Shown: positions 53,708 to 62,397 of the stretch, piece after piece
Layout of the letters: every line of letters starts with the position of its first letter
Position numbering within the stretch: position 1 is the first letter of the stretch
Assembly: GCA_902519845.1 (NCBI GenBank)
Contig: CABYLQ010000001.1
Location: forward strand, 124,001-188,000
Source of the DNA: an uncultured Candidatus Actinomarina sp.
GTDB lineage: Bacteria; Actinomycetota; Acidimicrobiia; Actinomarinales; Actinomarinaceae
Direction of reading: 5' to 3'
Length of the DNA: 64,000 nucleotides
Translations under genes and position numbers: made by a program
The notes under the pieces: generated by a model
What the model was told of the DNA's origin: nothing
The model's input: the letters and a program-made list of their open reading frames with translations, nothing else
Databases searched by the model: none

Positions 53708-55573
53708 GTGGAAAATAATAAAGAACAAGATAATAAAAAAAGAAATAGGTCACTTTTTATATATATCTCTTTAGGACTTTTAATTTTTTTTGGAGTTCAA
53801 AAGTACAACCAGACCGTTAATGCTCCTGAAAGTTCAACCTTTTCAGAACTTCAATCTCAAATTAATGAAGGATTAGTTCTGGAAGCAACGATAAAGGAAC
53901 AATCTAATACTGTTGAATACATGCTGGCTAATGATGATACTGTTTATAAAACAGAATATCCAGAAGGCTTTGAAGGTGAAATATTTAAGCTTTTAATTGA
54001 TCAAAGTATAGTTTTAAACACAGATACAGAGCCGGCTGGCATTCAAGATTATTTAATTGCATTTTTACCTTGGATATTTCTTGCAGGTTTTATGTTTTTT
54101 ATGTTTTCTCAAGTTAGATCAAATGGAAATCAAATTATGCAGTTTGGTAAATCAAAAGCAAAAGAATTAGATGAAGAATCTCCAAAAGTAACATTTAATG
54201 ATGTAGCTGGTGCTGAAGAAGCCAAAGAAGAACTAGAAGAGATTAAAGAATTTCTTAAATCACCCGAAAAATTTAATAAATTAGGAGCAAAAATACCTAA
54301 GGGAGTTCTGTTGGTTGGTCCTCCTGGCACGGGAAAAACATTACTTGCTAAAGCAGTCGCAGGCGAATCGAATGTTCCTTTTTTCAGTATTTCTGGTTCA
54401 GATTTTGTTGAAATGTTTGTTGGTGTAGGCGCAAGTAGAGTTAGAGACTTGTTTAAAAAAGCCAAAGATTCCTCACCAGCCATAATATTTATTGACGAAA
54501 TAGATGCAGTTGGTCGAATGAGAGGAGCAGGACTTGGCGGAGGTCACGATGAAAGAGAACAAACATTAAACCAACTGTTGGTTGAGATGGATGGTTTTGA
54601 AGCTAATCAGGGTGTCATATTGATGGCTGCAACAAATAGACCTGACGTCTTAGATCCTGCTCTTTTAAGACCGGGCCGTTTTGATAGACAAATTATTGTA
54701 GATAGACCAGACTTTAAAGGAAGAACCGAGATTCTTAAAGTTCACTCTAAACAAAAGCCCATTGCAAAAAATGTTAACTTAGAGACAATTGCTAAACAAA
54801 CCCCCGGATTTACTGGCGCAGATCTTGCAAATTTATTGAATGAAGCAGCACTTCTTGCTGCAAGAAAAAGCAAGAAGACAATATCCAAAGTAGATATTGA
54901 AAACTCGATTGATAGAGTTCTAGCTGGTCCAGAAAAGAAAAGTCAAATTTTAACAAAAGAAGAAAAATTAATAATTGCTTATCATGAGACTGGCCACGCT
55001 TTAGTCGGATGGGCACTTCCAAACGCTGATCCAATACATAAGGTGACAATCATTCCAAGAGGAAGAGCGTTAGGGTATACTCAAGCGCTTCCAGATAGTG
55101 AAAAATATCTTACTTCAAAAGCAGAATTGAAAGATCGATTAGCGATGCTTATGGGTGGAAGGGTAGCAGAGGAATTGATATTTGCTGATCCAACTACAGG
55201 GGCTTCTAACGATATAGAAAAGGCAACAGAAATAGCAAGAAGAATGGTTATGGAATTTGGAATGAGCGAAAAACTAGGACCTATGTTGTACGGCAAAGGC
55301 ACAAATGAAGTATTTTTAGGACGAGATTATGGAAGACAGCAAGATTATTCTGATGAAGTAGCATCATCTATAGATGAAGAGGTAAAAAGCCTATTAAGTG
55401 ATGCTCATATTGTTGCAGGAAAAATACTTGCAAAATTTAAAAAACAGATGGAAGAAATGGTCAAAGTTTTAATGGAAAAAGAAACAATAGACCGAGAAGA
55501 AGTAGCAAGAATTTTTAACAAAATAAAAAAAGTACAAATTTCTGGATCAGGAAAAAATCTTAAATTGGCATGA
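53708..55573 (+). CDS. ftsH: ATP-dependent zinc metalloprotease FtsH
   Basis: A 621-residue membrane AAA+ protease. Two membrane segments ([18 protein letters not shown] and [19 protein letters not shown]) flank a periplasmic domain. The AAA domain has Walker [18 protein letters not shown] near residue 203, Walker [13 protein letters not shown], and the [24 protein letters not shown]; the zinc site HETGHALVG is near residue 424. The GTG start at 53708 follows AAATTTAAAAT without a strong ribosome binding site. The stop overlaps folE (ATGA). Confidence 0.96.
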   Translation: MENNKEQDNKKRNRSLFIYISLGLLIFFGVQKYNQTVNAPESSTFSELQSQINEGLVLEATIKEQSNTVEYMLANDDTVYKTEYPEGFEGEIFKLLIDQSIVLNTDTEPAGIQDYLIAFLPWIFLAGFMFFMFSQVRSNGNQIMQFGKSKAKELDEESPKVTFNDVAGAEEAKEELEEIKEFLKSPEKFNKLGAKIPKGVLLVGPPGTGKTLLAKAVAGESNVPFFSISGSDFVEMFVGVGASRVRDLFKKAKDSSPAIIFIDEIDAVGRMRGAGLGGGHDEREQTLNQLLVEMDGFEANQGVILMAATNRPDVLDPALLRPGRFDRQIIVDRPDFKGRTEILKVHSKQKPIAKNVNLETIAKQTPGFTGADLANLLNEAALLAARKSKKTISKVDIENSIDRVLAGPEKKSQILTKEEKLIIAYHETGHALVGWALPNADPIHKVTIIPRGRALGYTQALPDSEKYLTSKAELKDRLAMLMGGRVAEELIFADPTTGASNDIEKATEIARRMVMEFGMSEKLGPMLYGKGTNEVFLGRDYGRQQDYSDEVASSIDEEVKSLLSDAHIVAGKILAKFKKQMEEMVKVLMEKETIDREEVARIFNKIKKVQISGSGKNLKLA

Positions 55574-56136
55574 GTAAAGATATCAACAAAACAAATACTT
55601 ATTTAGAGGAAGCTTTATCAGATTTTATTTCCAAAATATCGGAAGATCCAAATAAAAATACTGATTTAATAGCAAAAAAGTTCTTAAATCAGTTAGAAAA
55701 AAAATTTAATTTTCCAAAAAAAGATATTGCCTTAATTTTTTCCCATTTGGAGGGTGTCAACCACAATCACCCTATTTACGTAAACAAAATTCCATTTATT
55801 AGTTTTTGTGAACATCACATGTTTCCATTTTTTGGGGAAGTAAGTATTGCGGTTTTGCCAGAAAAAAATATTCTAGGTGTATCTAAATTTAGTGACTTGG
55901 TAAATAATTTATCTAGTAAATTAACTCTTCAAGAAAAACTCACTGAAGAGATAGGTGAAAAAATTCTTCAAAATTTAGAACCTCAAGGTACTTACATAAA
56001 AGTTAAAGCAAAACATTTATGTTCTGACCTTTTAAGCCCAGAAAACTCTATTGGAGACATAACTACAACATATGCAAATGGGATTTATGAGCTGGATTCT
56101 TCATTAAGAGCAGAAGCTGCTTTAAACATGAGTTAA
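55570..56136 (+). CDS. folE: GTP cyclohydrolase I family protein, divergent
   Basis: A 188-residue T-fold protein. [22 protein letters not shown] keeps zinc Cys and His and AKHLCSDLL the other zinc Cys and catalytic His. However, where E. coli FolE has SKINRIVQFFAQ with Arg139, this has [12 protein letters not shown], and after HxC it has SDLLSPEN in place of VKARGI, losing Arg185; the R-x-x-Arg region in the N-terminus is also absent. These arginines hold the GTP triphosphate. Position in the conserved ftsH-folE-folP order still argues for a folate role. The substrate may differ, or the alignment may hide a compensating residue. Confidence 0.8.
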   Translation: MSKDINKTNTYLEEALSDFISKISEDPNKNTDLIAKKFLNQLEKKFNFPKKDIALIFSHLEGVNHNHPIYVNKIPFISFCEHHMFPFFGEVSIAVLPEKNILGVSKFSDLVNNLSSKLTLQEKLTEEIGEKILQNLEPQGTYIKVKAKHLCSDLLSPENSIGDITTTYANGIYELDSSLRAEAALNMS

Positions 56137-56137
56137 C

Positions 56138-56881
56138 TTGTTCAACTGGGACAACTATCTAGATTCACTAGAAACAAAAAAAATTGGAATAATTAACGTC
56201 ACGAATGACTCTTTCTCAGGTGATGGAACTTATGTTTCTCGAGAAAAACTTCTAAGCAAATTTGAAATTGCAAAAAAAAGAAATATTAAATTATTAGATA
56301 TTGGATGCATGTCAACTAAACCAAAATTTCAAACAATAGACACCAATGAGGAGTCAAAAAGACTTGACTTTTTTTTACAGAATATTTCTGAATATTATGA
56401 TTATTCAATTGATTCATTTAATCCATTAGTAATCAGAAAAGCTATTAAAAATGGATTCTTAATTATAAATGATGTAACTGGATTTAAAGAAGATAAGTTG
56501 ATAAAGATAGCAAAAGAAGAGGGATGTGGAATGATCGTAATGCATAAAAATCCAAATTCTAACTATCTTCACGAAAAAATGAATTATAAAAATATAGTAG
56601 GAGAAGTAAATTTTCATCTCCAAATGCAAGTTGATAATTTAGTTGACAAGGGCATCAATGAAAAACAAATTGCAATTGACCCTGGTTTTGGTTTTGGAAA
56701 AACAATGGAAGATTCTGCAGAATTATTCCTAGGGTTGGAAAATCTGATTGATACCTATCCTATAATCGTTGGCTATTCTAAAAAAAAATTTACAGACTTA
56801 TTAAAAATGACCAATAATGAAATGGAGGAGTTCTGTTTGAATTCAGGTGTTTCATTGTTGAGATTACACATAGATAATTAA
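56138..56881 (+). CDS. folP: Dihydropteroate synthase
   Basis: A 247-residue DHPS (usually 270-280) that joins p-aminobenzoate and dihydropterin pyrophosphate. GIINVTNDSFS (usually NVTPDSFS), LLDIGCMSTKPKF (usually GESTRP), YSIDSFN, LIINDVTG, IAIDPGFGFGKTMED, VGYSKKKFTDLL (usually SRKS) and LLRLHIDN (RVHDV) keep most substrate residues; the Arg of STRP and SRK are Lys. The C-terminus stops right after RLHIDN. TTG start at 56138, right after folE stop. Divergent but with all catalytic Asp, Asn, Lys, Arg and His positions filled. Confidence 0.88.
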   Translation: MFNWDNYLDSLETKKIGIINVTNDSFSGDGTYVSREKLLSKFEIAKKRNIKLLDIGCMSTKPKFQTIDTNEESKRLDFFLQNISEYYDYSIDSFNPLVIRKAIKNGFLIINDVTGFKEDKLIKIAKEEGCGMIVMHKNPNSNYLHEKMNYKNIVGEVNFHLQMQVDNLVDKGINEKQIAIDPGFGFGKTMEDSAELFLGLENLIDTYPIIVGYSKKKFTDLLKMTNNEMEEFCLNSGVSLLRLHIDN

Positions 56882-56924
56882 ATAATTTGTGTATCGTAAT
56901 ATGTTAGGCTGATTAAAGGAAATT

Positions 56925-57395
56925 ATGGCAGGATTAAAACCAAACGATTTTTTTTGGATCATTGAAGGAAAACTTGCTGTATCAGAGTGCATAGGTGGCG
57001 GTGGTCTTACAGCCAGAAAAATCAGACGCGAAGAAGAAATTCAATGGCTCAAAAGCCAAGGAATAAATTCTATTTTTTCTTTACTTGATTCAGATTTCAA
57101 TTTAAAAAATTATCAAGAAGTTGGTTTTCGTACTTATCATTTTCCACTTGGTGAAAATGTCGGGGCTGAGTCAATTAGTTTAATTTTTGAAGCTATTAAA
57201 GAAGCATTGTCTGATAAAGATAGAAAGCTTCTAATCCACAGAGAATATCTTGATGAAGAAGTTCCTGGAATTTTGGCTGGCTACTTAATTTATTCAAAAC
57301 TTCTTGATGACCCAATATTTTCTCGTACAATTCTTGAGAGGATACTTGGAAAGCCTCTATCCCCAAAAGCAATTGCTTTAATACCAACTAGTTAA
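56925..57395 (+). CDS. Dual-specificity phosphatase-fold protein without catalytic Cys
   Basis: A 156-residue protein whose outline matches small DSP/PTP-like phosphatases: FFWIIEGKLAVSECIGGGG (the G-x-L-A start), EIQWLKSQGINSIFSLLD, VGFRTYHFPLGENVGAESISLIFEAI, then IHREYLDEEVPGILAGYLIYSKL where active members have HC-x2-G-x-GR-T. The Cys and Arg of the P loop are gone, so no Cys-phosphate chemistry is possible. ATTAAAGGAAAT before ATG is a good ribosome site. It lies between folP and folB, where it may be a structural or regulatory partner of folate enzymes. Confidence 0.75.
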   Translation: MAGLKPNDFFWIIEGKLAVSECIGGGGLTARKIRREEEIQWLKSQGINSIFSLLDSDFNLKNYQEVGFRTYHFPLGENVGAESISLIFEAIKEALSDKDRKLLIHREYLDEEVPGILAGYLIYSKLLDDPIFSRTILERILGKPLSPKAIALIPTS

Positions 57396-57396
57396 T

Positions 57397-57768
57397 ATGT
57401 CGCTGACTATCAATATTGATGGGATAACTGTTTTCGCAAAACATGGAGTTTACGATGAGGAAAAAACTAACAATCAAAAATTTTTAATCGACTTGAATGT
57501 TGAGCTTAAGGAAGAAATTATTAATTCGACCAACTACGAACTAGACAGTATTGATGAAACTATAAATTACGAAACTTTTGTGAACGAAGTAATTGCAATT
57601 TGTAAAAACAATTCATTTAATTTATTAGAAACCTTAGCTTATACCATTCTGAATTCTTTCAAAAGACACGAAAAAATTTCATTCATGACTGTAACAATTC
57701 ATAAACCAAACTCTCCATTACAAGATAATGTTGATGATGTTAGCGTGACAGTAAGTGAAAAATTTTAA
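57397..57768 (+). CDS. folB: Dihydroneopterin aldolase
   Basis: A 123-residue FolB, cutting dihydroneopterin to 6-hydroxymethyl dihydropterin and glycolaldehyde. GITVFAKHGVYDEEKTNNQKFLIDLNVEL, SIDETINYETFVNEV, FNLLETLAYTIL and the catalytic Lys in VTIHKPNSPL are all present. It begins 1 base after the DSP-like gene and overlaps folK by 14 bases. Confidence 0.94.
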   Translation: MSLTINIDGITVFAKHGVYDEEKTNNQKFLIDLNVELKEEIINSTNYELDSIDETINYETFVNEVIAICKNNSFNLLETLAYTILNSFKRHEKISFMTVTIHKPNSPLQDNVDDVSVTVSEKF

Positions 57769-58228
57769 CAAAATTATCTTATCTCTTGGGTCAAATATAG
57801 ACGATAGAAAATTAAATTTAGAAAATGCTGTCAGAGAAATATCAAAAATCGCAAAGCCAATTAAAATTTCATCAATTTATGAATCTGATCCAATCTTATA
57901 TGAAGATCAAAATAAATTTCTAAACATTATTTTAGAAATAGAGTTTGAGAGCTCTTCGATCAAATTGTTGAAGAAAATTAAAGAAATTGAAAAAAGGCTT
58001 GGTAGAAGTGAAAATTTTAGATTTGGCCCAAGAGCTATAGACATAGATATTATTTTTTTTAATAACGAAATCTCAAAAAAAGAAAAGTTGACTATCCCAC
58101 ATTATGATTGGAAAAATAGGAGTTTTGTAATAATTCCTCTTTCCGAACTATATGATGAATTTGTTTCTGATGATTACAAAATAGATAGTCAAAAAATAAT
58201 GAAATTTGGTAACATTAATACTAAATAA
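57755..58228 (+). CDS. folK: HPPK, 2-amino-4-hydroxy-6-hydroxymethyldihydropteridine diphosphokinase
   Basis: A 157-residue HPPK that pyrophosphorylates the pterin substrate of FolP. LSLGSNIDDRKLNLENAVREISKI, YESDPILYEDQNKFLNIILEIE, IEKRLGRSENFRFGPRAIDIDIIFFNNE and LTIPHYDWKNRSFVIIPLSEL are diagnostic, with the paired Asp of DIDIIFF binding magnesium. Starts GTG at 57755, inside the end of folB. Confidence 0.95.
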   Translation: MKNFNKIILSLGSNIDDRKLNLENAVREISKIAKPIKISSIYESDPILYEDQNKFLNIILEIEFESSSIKLLKKIKEIEKRLGRSENFRFGPRAIDIDIIFFNNEISKKEKLTIPHYDWKNRSFVIIPLSELYDEFVSDDYKIDSQKIMKFGNINTK

Positions 58229-58257
58229 TTACGGGCACCTTAAAGGGCACGATAAGA

Positions 58258-59085
58258 ATGAAAATTTTAAAAACAACTGATTTACTAAAGAGTCATAATA
58301 ATATTTGTTTAGTTCCAACAATGGGTGCCCTTCATGATGGCCACATCTCATTAATTCATAAAGCAAAAGAGACTGGATTAAAAACGGTAGTATCAATATT
58401 TGTAAATAAACTTCAATTTAATGACGAACAAGATTTTATTAATTACCCTCGAAATATTGAAAAAGATGTAAAGATTTTAAATAATTTAGACGTTGATTTT
58501 GCTTTCATACCTGATGAAGAGATCATTTATCCAAAATCTGGATTTGAAAATTTATACGCAGGAAACGTTGGCAATAAATATGAAGGCTTGTCTCGTCCAG
58601 GTCATTTTGACGGTGTACTAACTGTAGTAAACCGGCTTTTTCAATTAATTCGTCCACACACTGTGATTTTCGGCTCAAAAGACATACAGCAATTATTTTT
58701 AATTAAAAAATTAATTTTAGATAAAAAATACGATATTAGAATTATCGAGCAAAAAACTAAAAGAACCAAAACAGGTTTAGCTCTGAGTAGTCGAAATAAA
58801 CTATTGACTAAAGAAGGCATGCAACAAGCTGAAAATATTTTTAAAGCTTTACTTTTAGTTCAAAACGAACTTGAAAAATTTACAGATTTGGTTGAAATCG
58901 ATAACAAAGCAAAATCATTACTTGTTTCAGAAAACATTAAGTTAGACTATTTAGAAATTTTAGACATGAATACATTTTCACCACCGAAGGGAGATTCGAA
59001 AGATTTTGTTATTATTATTGCTGTTGTGATTGAAGGGGTAAGGTTAATTGATAATATTCGATTCAAATATGAGGAAACTAAATGA
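58258..59085 (+). CDS. panC: Pantothenate synthetase
   Basis: A 275-residue PanC that condenses pantoate with beta-alanine. VPTMGALHDGHISLIHKAKE holds the HxGH-type ATP site, VVSIFVNKLQFNDEQDFINYPRN, GLSRPGHFDGVLTVVNRLFQLIRPHTVIFGSKDIQQL and TGLALSSRNKLLTKE the rest. The usual QF-x-PxEDL is QFNDEQDF. In Mycobacterium panD follows, but here panC overlaps coaX by 4 bases, so beta-alanine must come from elsewhere. Confidence 0.95.
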   Translation: MKILKTTDLLKSHNNICLVPTMGALHDGHISLIHKAKETGLKTVVSIFVNKLQFNDEQDFINYPRNIEKDVKILNNLDVDFAFIPDEEIIYPKSGFENLYAGNVGNKYEGLSRPGHFDGVLTVVNRLFQLIRPHTVIFGSKDIQQLFLIKKLILDKKYDIRIIEQKTKRTKTGLALSSRNKLLTKEGMQQAENIFKALLLVQNELEKFTDLVEIDNKAKSLLVSENIKLDYLEILDMNTFSPPKGDSKDFVIIIAVVIEGVRLIDNIRFKYEETK

Positions 59086-59849
59086 AGAATATTATTGCTA
59101 TTGATGTAGGCAATACTGAAACAACTGTTGGTGTGGGTAATAGTTCAGAATGGAAAAGTTATAGGTATACCACAAGGAAAGCTATTACATCTGACGAATT
59201 ATTTATGATGTTCAAAACTACTATTGACCCTGAAAGTGTAAATAGTGAAAATTTAGATGGTTCCATTATTTGTTCGGTAGTACCTCAAATTACAGATAGT
59301 GTTACAGAGGCAACAAAAAAATTTACATCTAAGTTAGTTTATATTGTAGGACCAGGAATAAAAACAGGACTAAAAGTCAATATTGATAATCCAAAAGAGC
59401 TTGGGCCTGATAGGATAGCAAACTCTGTAGGAGGCTATAAAAAAGCTCAAAATTCAGTAATAATTGTTGATTTGGGAACTGCTACAACTTTTGATGTCGT
59501 CAATGAAAATAAGGAATATTTAGGTGGATCAATTGCTCCAGGTATCAAAATATCTCTTGAAGCATTAACATCAAAGACTTCATCGCTCAAATCAGTAGAG
59601 CTATTACACCCAAAATCAGTGGTAGGAAAAAATACATATGAAGCTGTACAAAGCGGCCTCATCTTTGGACATGCTTCGATGATTGACTCAATGTTAGAAA
59701 AAATTATATTAGAACTTGGTATAAACCCAAAAATAATTATTACTGGTGGACTAGGAGAGATTATTCAGCCAATCCTTAATGTTGGTACAGAGTACTCAAA
59801 AGATTTAACATTAAATGGACTTGAAGAAATATATTTTTTGAATAATTAG
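59082..59849 (+). CDS. coaX: Type III pantothenate kinase
   Basis: A 255-residue CoaX, the first committed step of CoA synthesis. IAIDVGNTETTVGVG is the phosphate-binding start, SIICSVVPQITDSV, GPDRIANSVGGYKK and IIVDLGTATTFDVVNENKEYLGGSIAPGIKISLEAL carry catalytic Asp and pantothenate-binding parts, and IIITGGLGEIIQ ends it. It overlaps panC by ATGA and precedes lysS by 10 bases. Confidence 0.95.
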   Translation: MKNIIAIDVGNTETTVGVGNSSEWKSYRYTTRKAITSDELFMMFKTTIDPESVNSENLDGSIICSVVPQITDSVTEATKKFTSKLVYIVGPGIKTGLKVNIDNPKELGPDRIANSVGGYKKAQNSVIIVDLGTATTFDVVNENKEYLGGSIAPGIKISLEALTSKTSSLKSVELLHPKSVVGKNTYEAVQSGLIFGHASMIDSMLEKIILELGINPKIIITGGLGEIIQPILNVGTEYSKDLTLNGLEEIYFLNN

Positions 59850-59859
59850 GCTGTACTAA

Positions 59860-61344
59860 ATGGATAATTTTTCAAAATCAGAAAAAGAAATTTATGACTT
59901 GAGAAAGCAAAAAATTAGCTTTTTGAATGAGCTGACGTCTAATTCTTTTCCTACGAAATTCAATGAATCTGTAAAAGTAGCAGACGTAATCAAAGAACAT
60001 TCTGAAATTGATGATGGTGAACATACAGGGGTCAATGTCTCCATTCGAGGAAGAATATTAAATGCGAGATCATTTGGAAAATTATTATTTTATGACTTAC
60101 TAGATCAGTCTGGCAAGATTCAGCTTTTGATAAATTCGGGAGAAATTGATGAGCTCTATTTAAAGCTTTTTGAGAATTTTGATATCGGTGACATCATTGC
60201 TGTCAATGGCGAGATAATTAAAACTAAAAAAGGTGAGCTTTCAATTAAAGTAAATGAAACAACGATTTTGTCAAAAAGCTTAAGAACCCTTCCTGAAAAA
60301 TGGCATGGCCTTAAAGATAAAGAAACTAGATTTCGACAAAGATATCTTGACTTAATAGTGAATCCAGAATCCAAAAAAATTCTTCAAACTAGATCAAATA
60401 TTGTGAGACTATTGAGAGAATATCTTCATGCCAATGAATTCATTGAAGTAGAGACTCCAATCCTGCAATCAAAAGCCGGTGGGGCGATAGCGAAGCCTTT
60501 TCAGACTCACCATAATGCACTTAATTTAGATATGTACTTAAGAATCGCACCTGAGTTGTATTTAAAAAGACTAGTTATTGGTGGATTTGAAAAAGTTTTT
60601 GAAATTGGAAAAATATTTAGAAATGAAGGAATTGATCAAACCCATCAACCAGAATTCACAATGTTAGAAAGCTATCAAGCTTATGCAGACATGAACATTG
60701 TTATGGATATGGTTGAAGATATGTGTAATTATGTTTTTGATAACTTAGAAATTGATAAAGAATTAGAATTTAACGATGAAAAAGCATCTTTTTCTGGACC
60801 ATGGAAAAGAGTTAGCATGTATGATCTAGTTTCAGAAAAATTTGGTATTAAAATAAACTATGATTCAAAATTCGAAGATTTAAGCTCAAAATTAACTGAT
60901 AAAAATATTGATTTTGAGGCAAAAACGATTGGCCTTTTAGTTTTTGAATTATTTGAGAATTTTATTGAAAAAGAAATTAAAAATCCAACTTTTGTTATAG
61001 ATTATCCGGTTGAAGTCTCACCATTTGCGAGAGAGAAGAAAGATCAAGAAGGTGTTACCGATAGATTTGAGCTATTTGCTTTTGGAAGTGAACTTGCCAA
61101 TGGATTTTCTGAATTAATTGATCCAGAAGATCAATCTTTCAGACTTAAGGAACAAGCTATCAAAAAAAGTGCTGGAGACGAGGAGGCTCACGTAGAGGAT
61201 GAAGATTATGTTGAGGCTTTACAATATGGTCTTCCTCCAACAGGAGGCTTAGGTTTTGGAATAGATAGATTTGTTATGATGCTGGTTGGAAAACCATCAA
61301 TAAGAGAAGTTATAACTTTTACCCCTTTAAAACCGGAAAATTAG
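59860..61344 (+). CDS. lysS: Lysyl-tRNA synthetase, class II
   Basis: A 494-residue LysRS. The N-terminal OB domain (SIRGRILNARSFGKLLFYDLLDQSGKIQLLI) is followed by KETRFRQRYLDLIVNPESKKIL, motif 2 FEIGKIFRNEGIDQTHQPEFTMLE, and motif 3 PPTGGLGFGIDRFVMML. Its position between coaX and clpC is as in Mycobacterium, but the lsr2 gene that lies between lysS and clpC1 there is not present. Its 3' end overlaps the convergent prenyl synthase by 4 bases. Confidence 0.96.
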   Translation: MDNFSKSEKEIYDLRKQKISFLNELTSNSFPTKFNESVKVADVIKEHSEIDDGEHTGVNVSIRGRILNARSFGKLLFYDLLDQSGKIQLLINSGEIDELYLKLFENFDIGDIIAVNGEIIKTKKGELSIKVNETTILSKSLRTLPEKWHGLKDKETRFRQRYLDLIVNPESKKILQTRSNIVRLLREYLHANEFIEVETPILQSKAGGAIAKPFQTHHNALNLDMYLRIAPELYLKRLVIGGFEKVFEIGKIFRNEGIDQTHQPEFTMLESYQAYADMNIVMDMVEDMCNYVFDNLEIDKELEFNDEKASFSGPWKRVSMYDLVSEKFGIKINYDSKFEDLSSKLTDKNIDFEAKTIGLLVFELFENFIEKEIKNPTFVIDYPVEVSPFAREKKDQEGVTDRFELFAFGSELANGFSELIDPEDQSFRLKEQAIKKSAGDEEAHVEDEDYVEALQYGLPPTGGLGFGIDRFVMMLVGKPSIREVITFTPLKPEN

Positions 61345-62318
61345 TTACTTCTCTCAATTAGATATTTGTTAATGTCTAAAAGAATGTTTCGAACTGTTTT
61401 ATTATCAATTTCTATCGCTGCACTTTCACTTTTTTCCAAGTGAGTTTTTAAAAATAATTTAGATTCAGAAATTATTTCATCATTATTAAATTCATTAATT
61501 ACTTCATTAACGCCCACTTTATTTTTAGAAACATCTGATAATATTTTATTTATTTTTTCCGGATATTTTTCTAGTGCAATTAAAACAGGTAAAGTATAAG
61601 TCCCTTCAATTATGTCATTACCCGAAGGCTTACCTAAGGTTTTTTCATCAGAACTCAAATCTAAAATGTCATCAGTAATTTGGAAAATGATTCCACTATG
61701 CCATGCCCATTTACTAATTGAACTTATGGTCCCTTGTTTGCAGCCTGATGCCATTGCTCCTAATTTTGCGCTTGTTTTTATTAGACTTGCAGTTTTTCCT
61801 TCAATAATTTTTAAATAATTGTCTGTTCCATGATTTGTATCAAATGAAAACTGGACTTCTTTTGTTTGTCCCTCTACAAGCTGCGCATAAGTTGAAGCAA
61901 GTAACTTTACAGACTCGAGACCTAGTGATTCCGCAGCTAATTCTGAAGATCTTGCTAATAGATAGTCTCCAGCCAAAATGGATAAAGTAGAGTTCCATTT
62001 CTTATTTGTACTTTCAACACCTCTTCTAGTTGTTGCGTCATCAATTACATCATCATGGTACAAGCTACCTAAATGTATTAACTCGACGGAAACGCCAGCA
62101 TCAATTACTTTTTCTTTACTCCCGTCACCCAATTCACCGGCTAGCAAGGAAATTAATGGTCTAAACCTTTTTCCTCCAGCTGAAATTAAATACTGTGATA
62201 TTTCAGTCAGATAAGCATCAGAAGAACTACTGACTTGAATCAATCTTTTTTCAAGTTCTTTCAAGTTTTCCCATATGCTTGGTATGGGAATTATATTTTC
62301 AAGTTCTTTTGAGTCCAT
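61341..62318 (-). CDS. Polyprenyl diphosphate synthase
   Basis: A 325-residue trans-prenyl synthase. The first Asp-rich motif is LYHDDVIDDATTRRG, the second FQITDDILDLSSDEKTLGKPSGNDIIEGTYTLP, with GGKRFRPLISLLAGEL at the start. It builds a long isoprenoid chain, probably the menaquinone or ubiquinone side chain, from IPP. Chain length is not settled. Minus strand between lysS and clpC, a local insertion in the otherwise conserved order. Confidence 0.92.
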   Translation of the reverse strand: MDSKELENIIPIPSIWENLKELEKRLIQVSSSSDAYLTEISQYLISAGGKRFRPLISLLAGELGDGSKEKVIDAGVSVELIHLGSLYHDDVIDDATTRRGVESTNKKWNSTLSILAGDYLLARSSELAAESLGLESVKLLASTYAQLVEGQTKEVQFSFDTNHGTDNYLKIIEGKTASLIKTSAKLGAMASGCKQGTISSISKWAWHSGIIFQITDDILDLSSDEKTLGKPSGNDIIEGTYTLPVLIALEKYPEKINKILSDVSKNKVGVNEVINEFNNDEIISESKLFLKTHLEKSESAAIEIDNKTVRNILLDINKYLIERSN

Positions 62319-62397
62319 AACTAGAGAATAAGATGATTTTACAAATAGTTGTAATTTTCATTTAGATGTATAAACAGAGACTTATTAATATATAACT

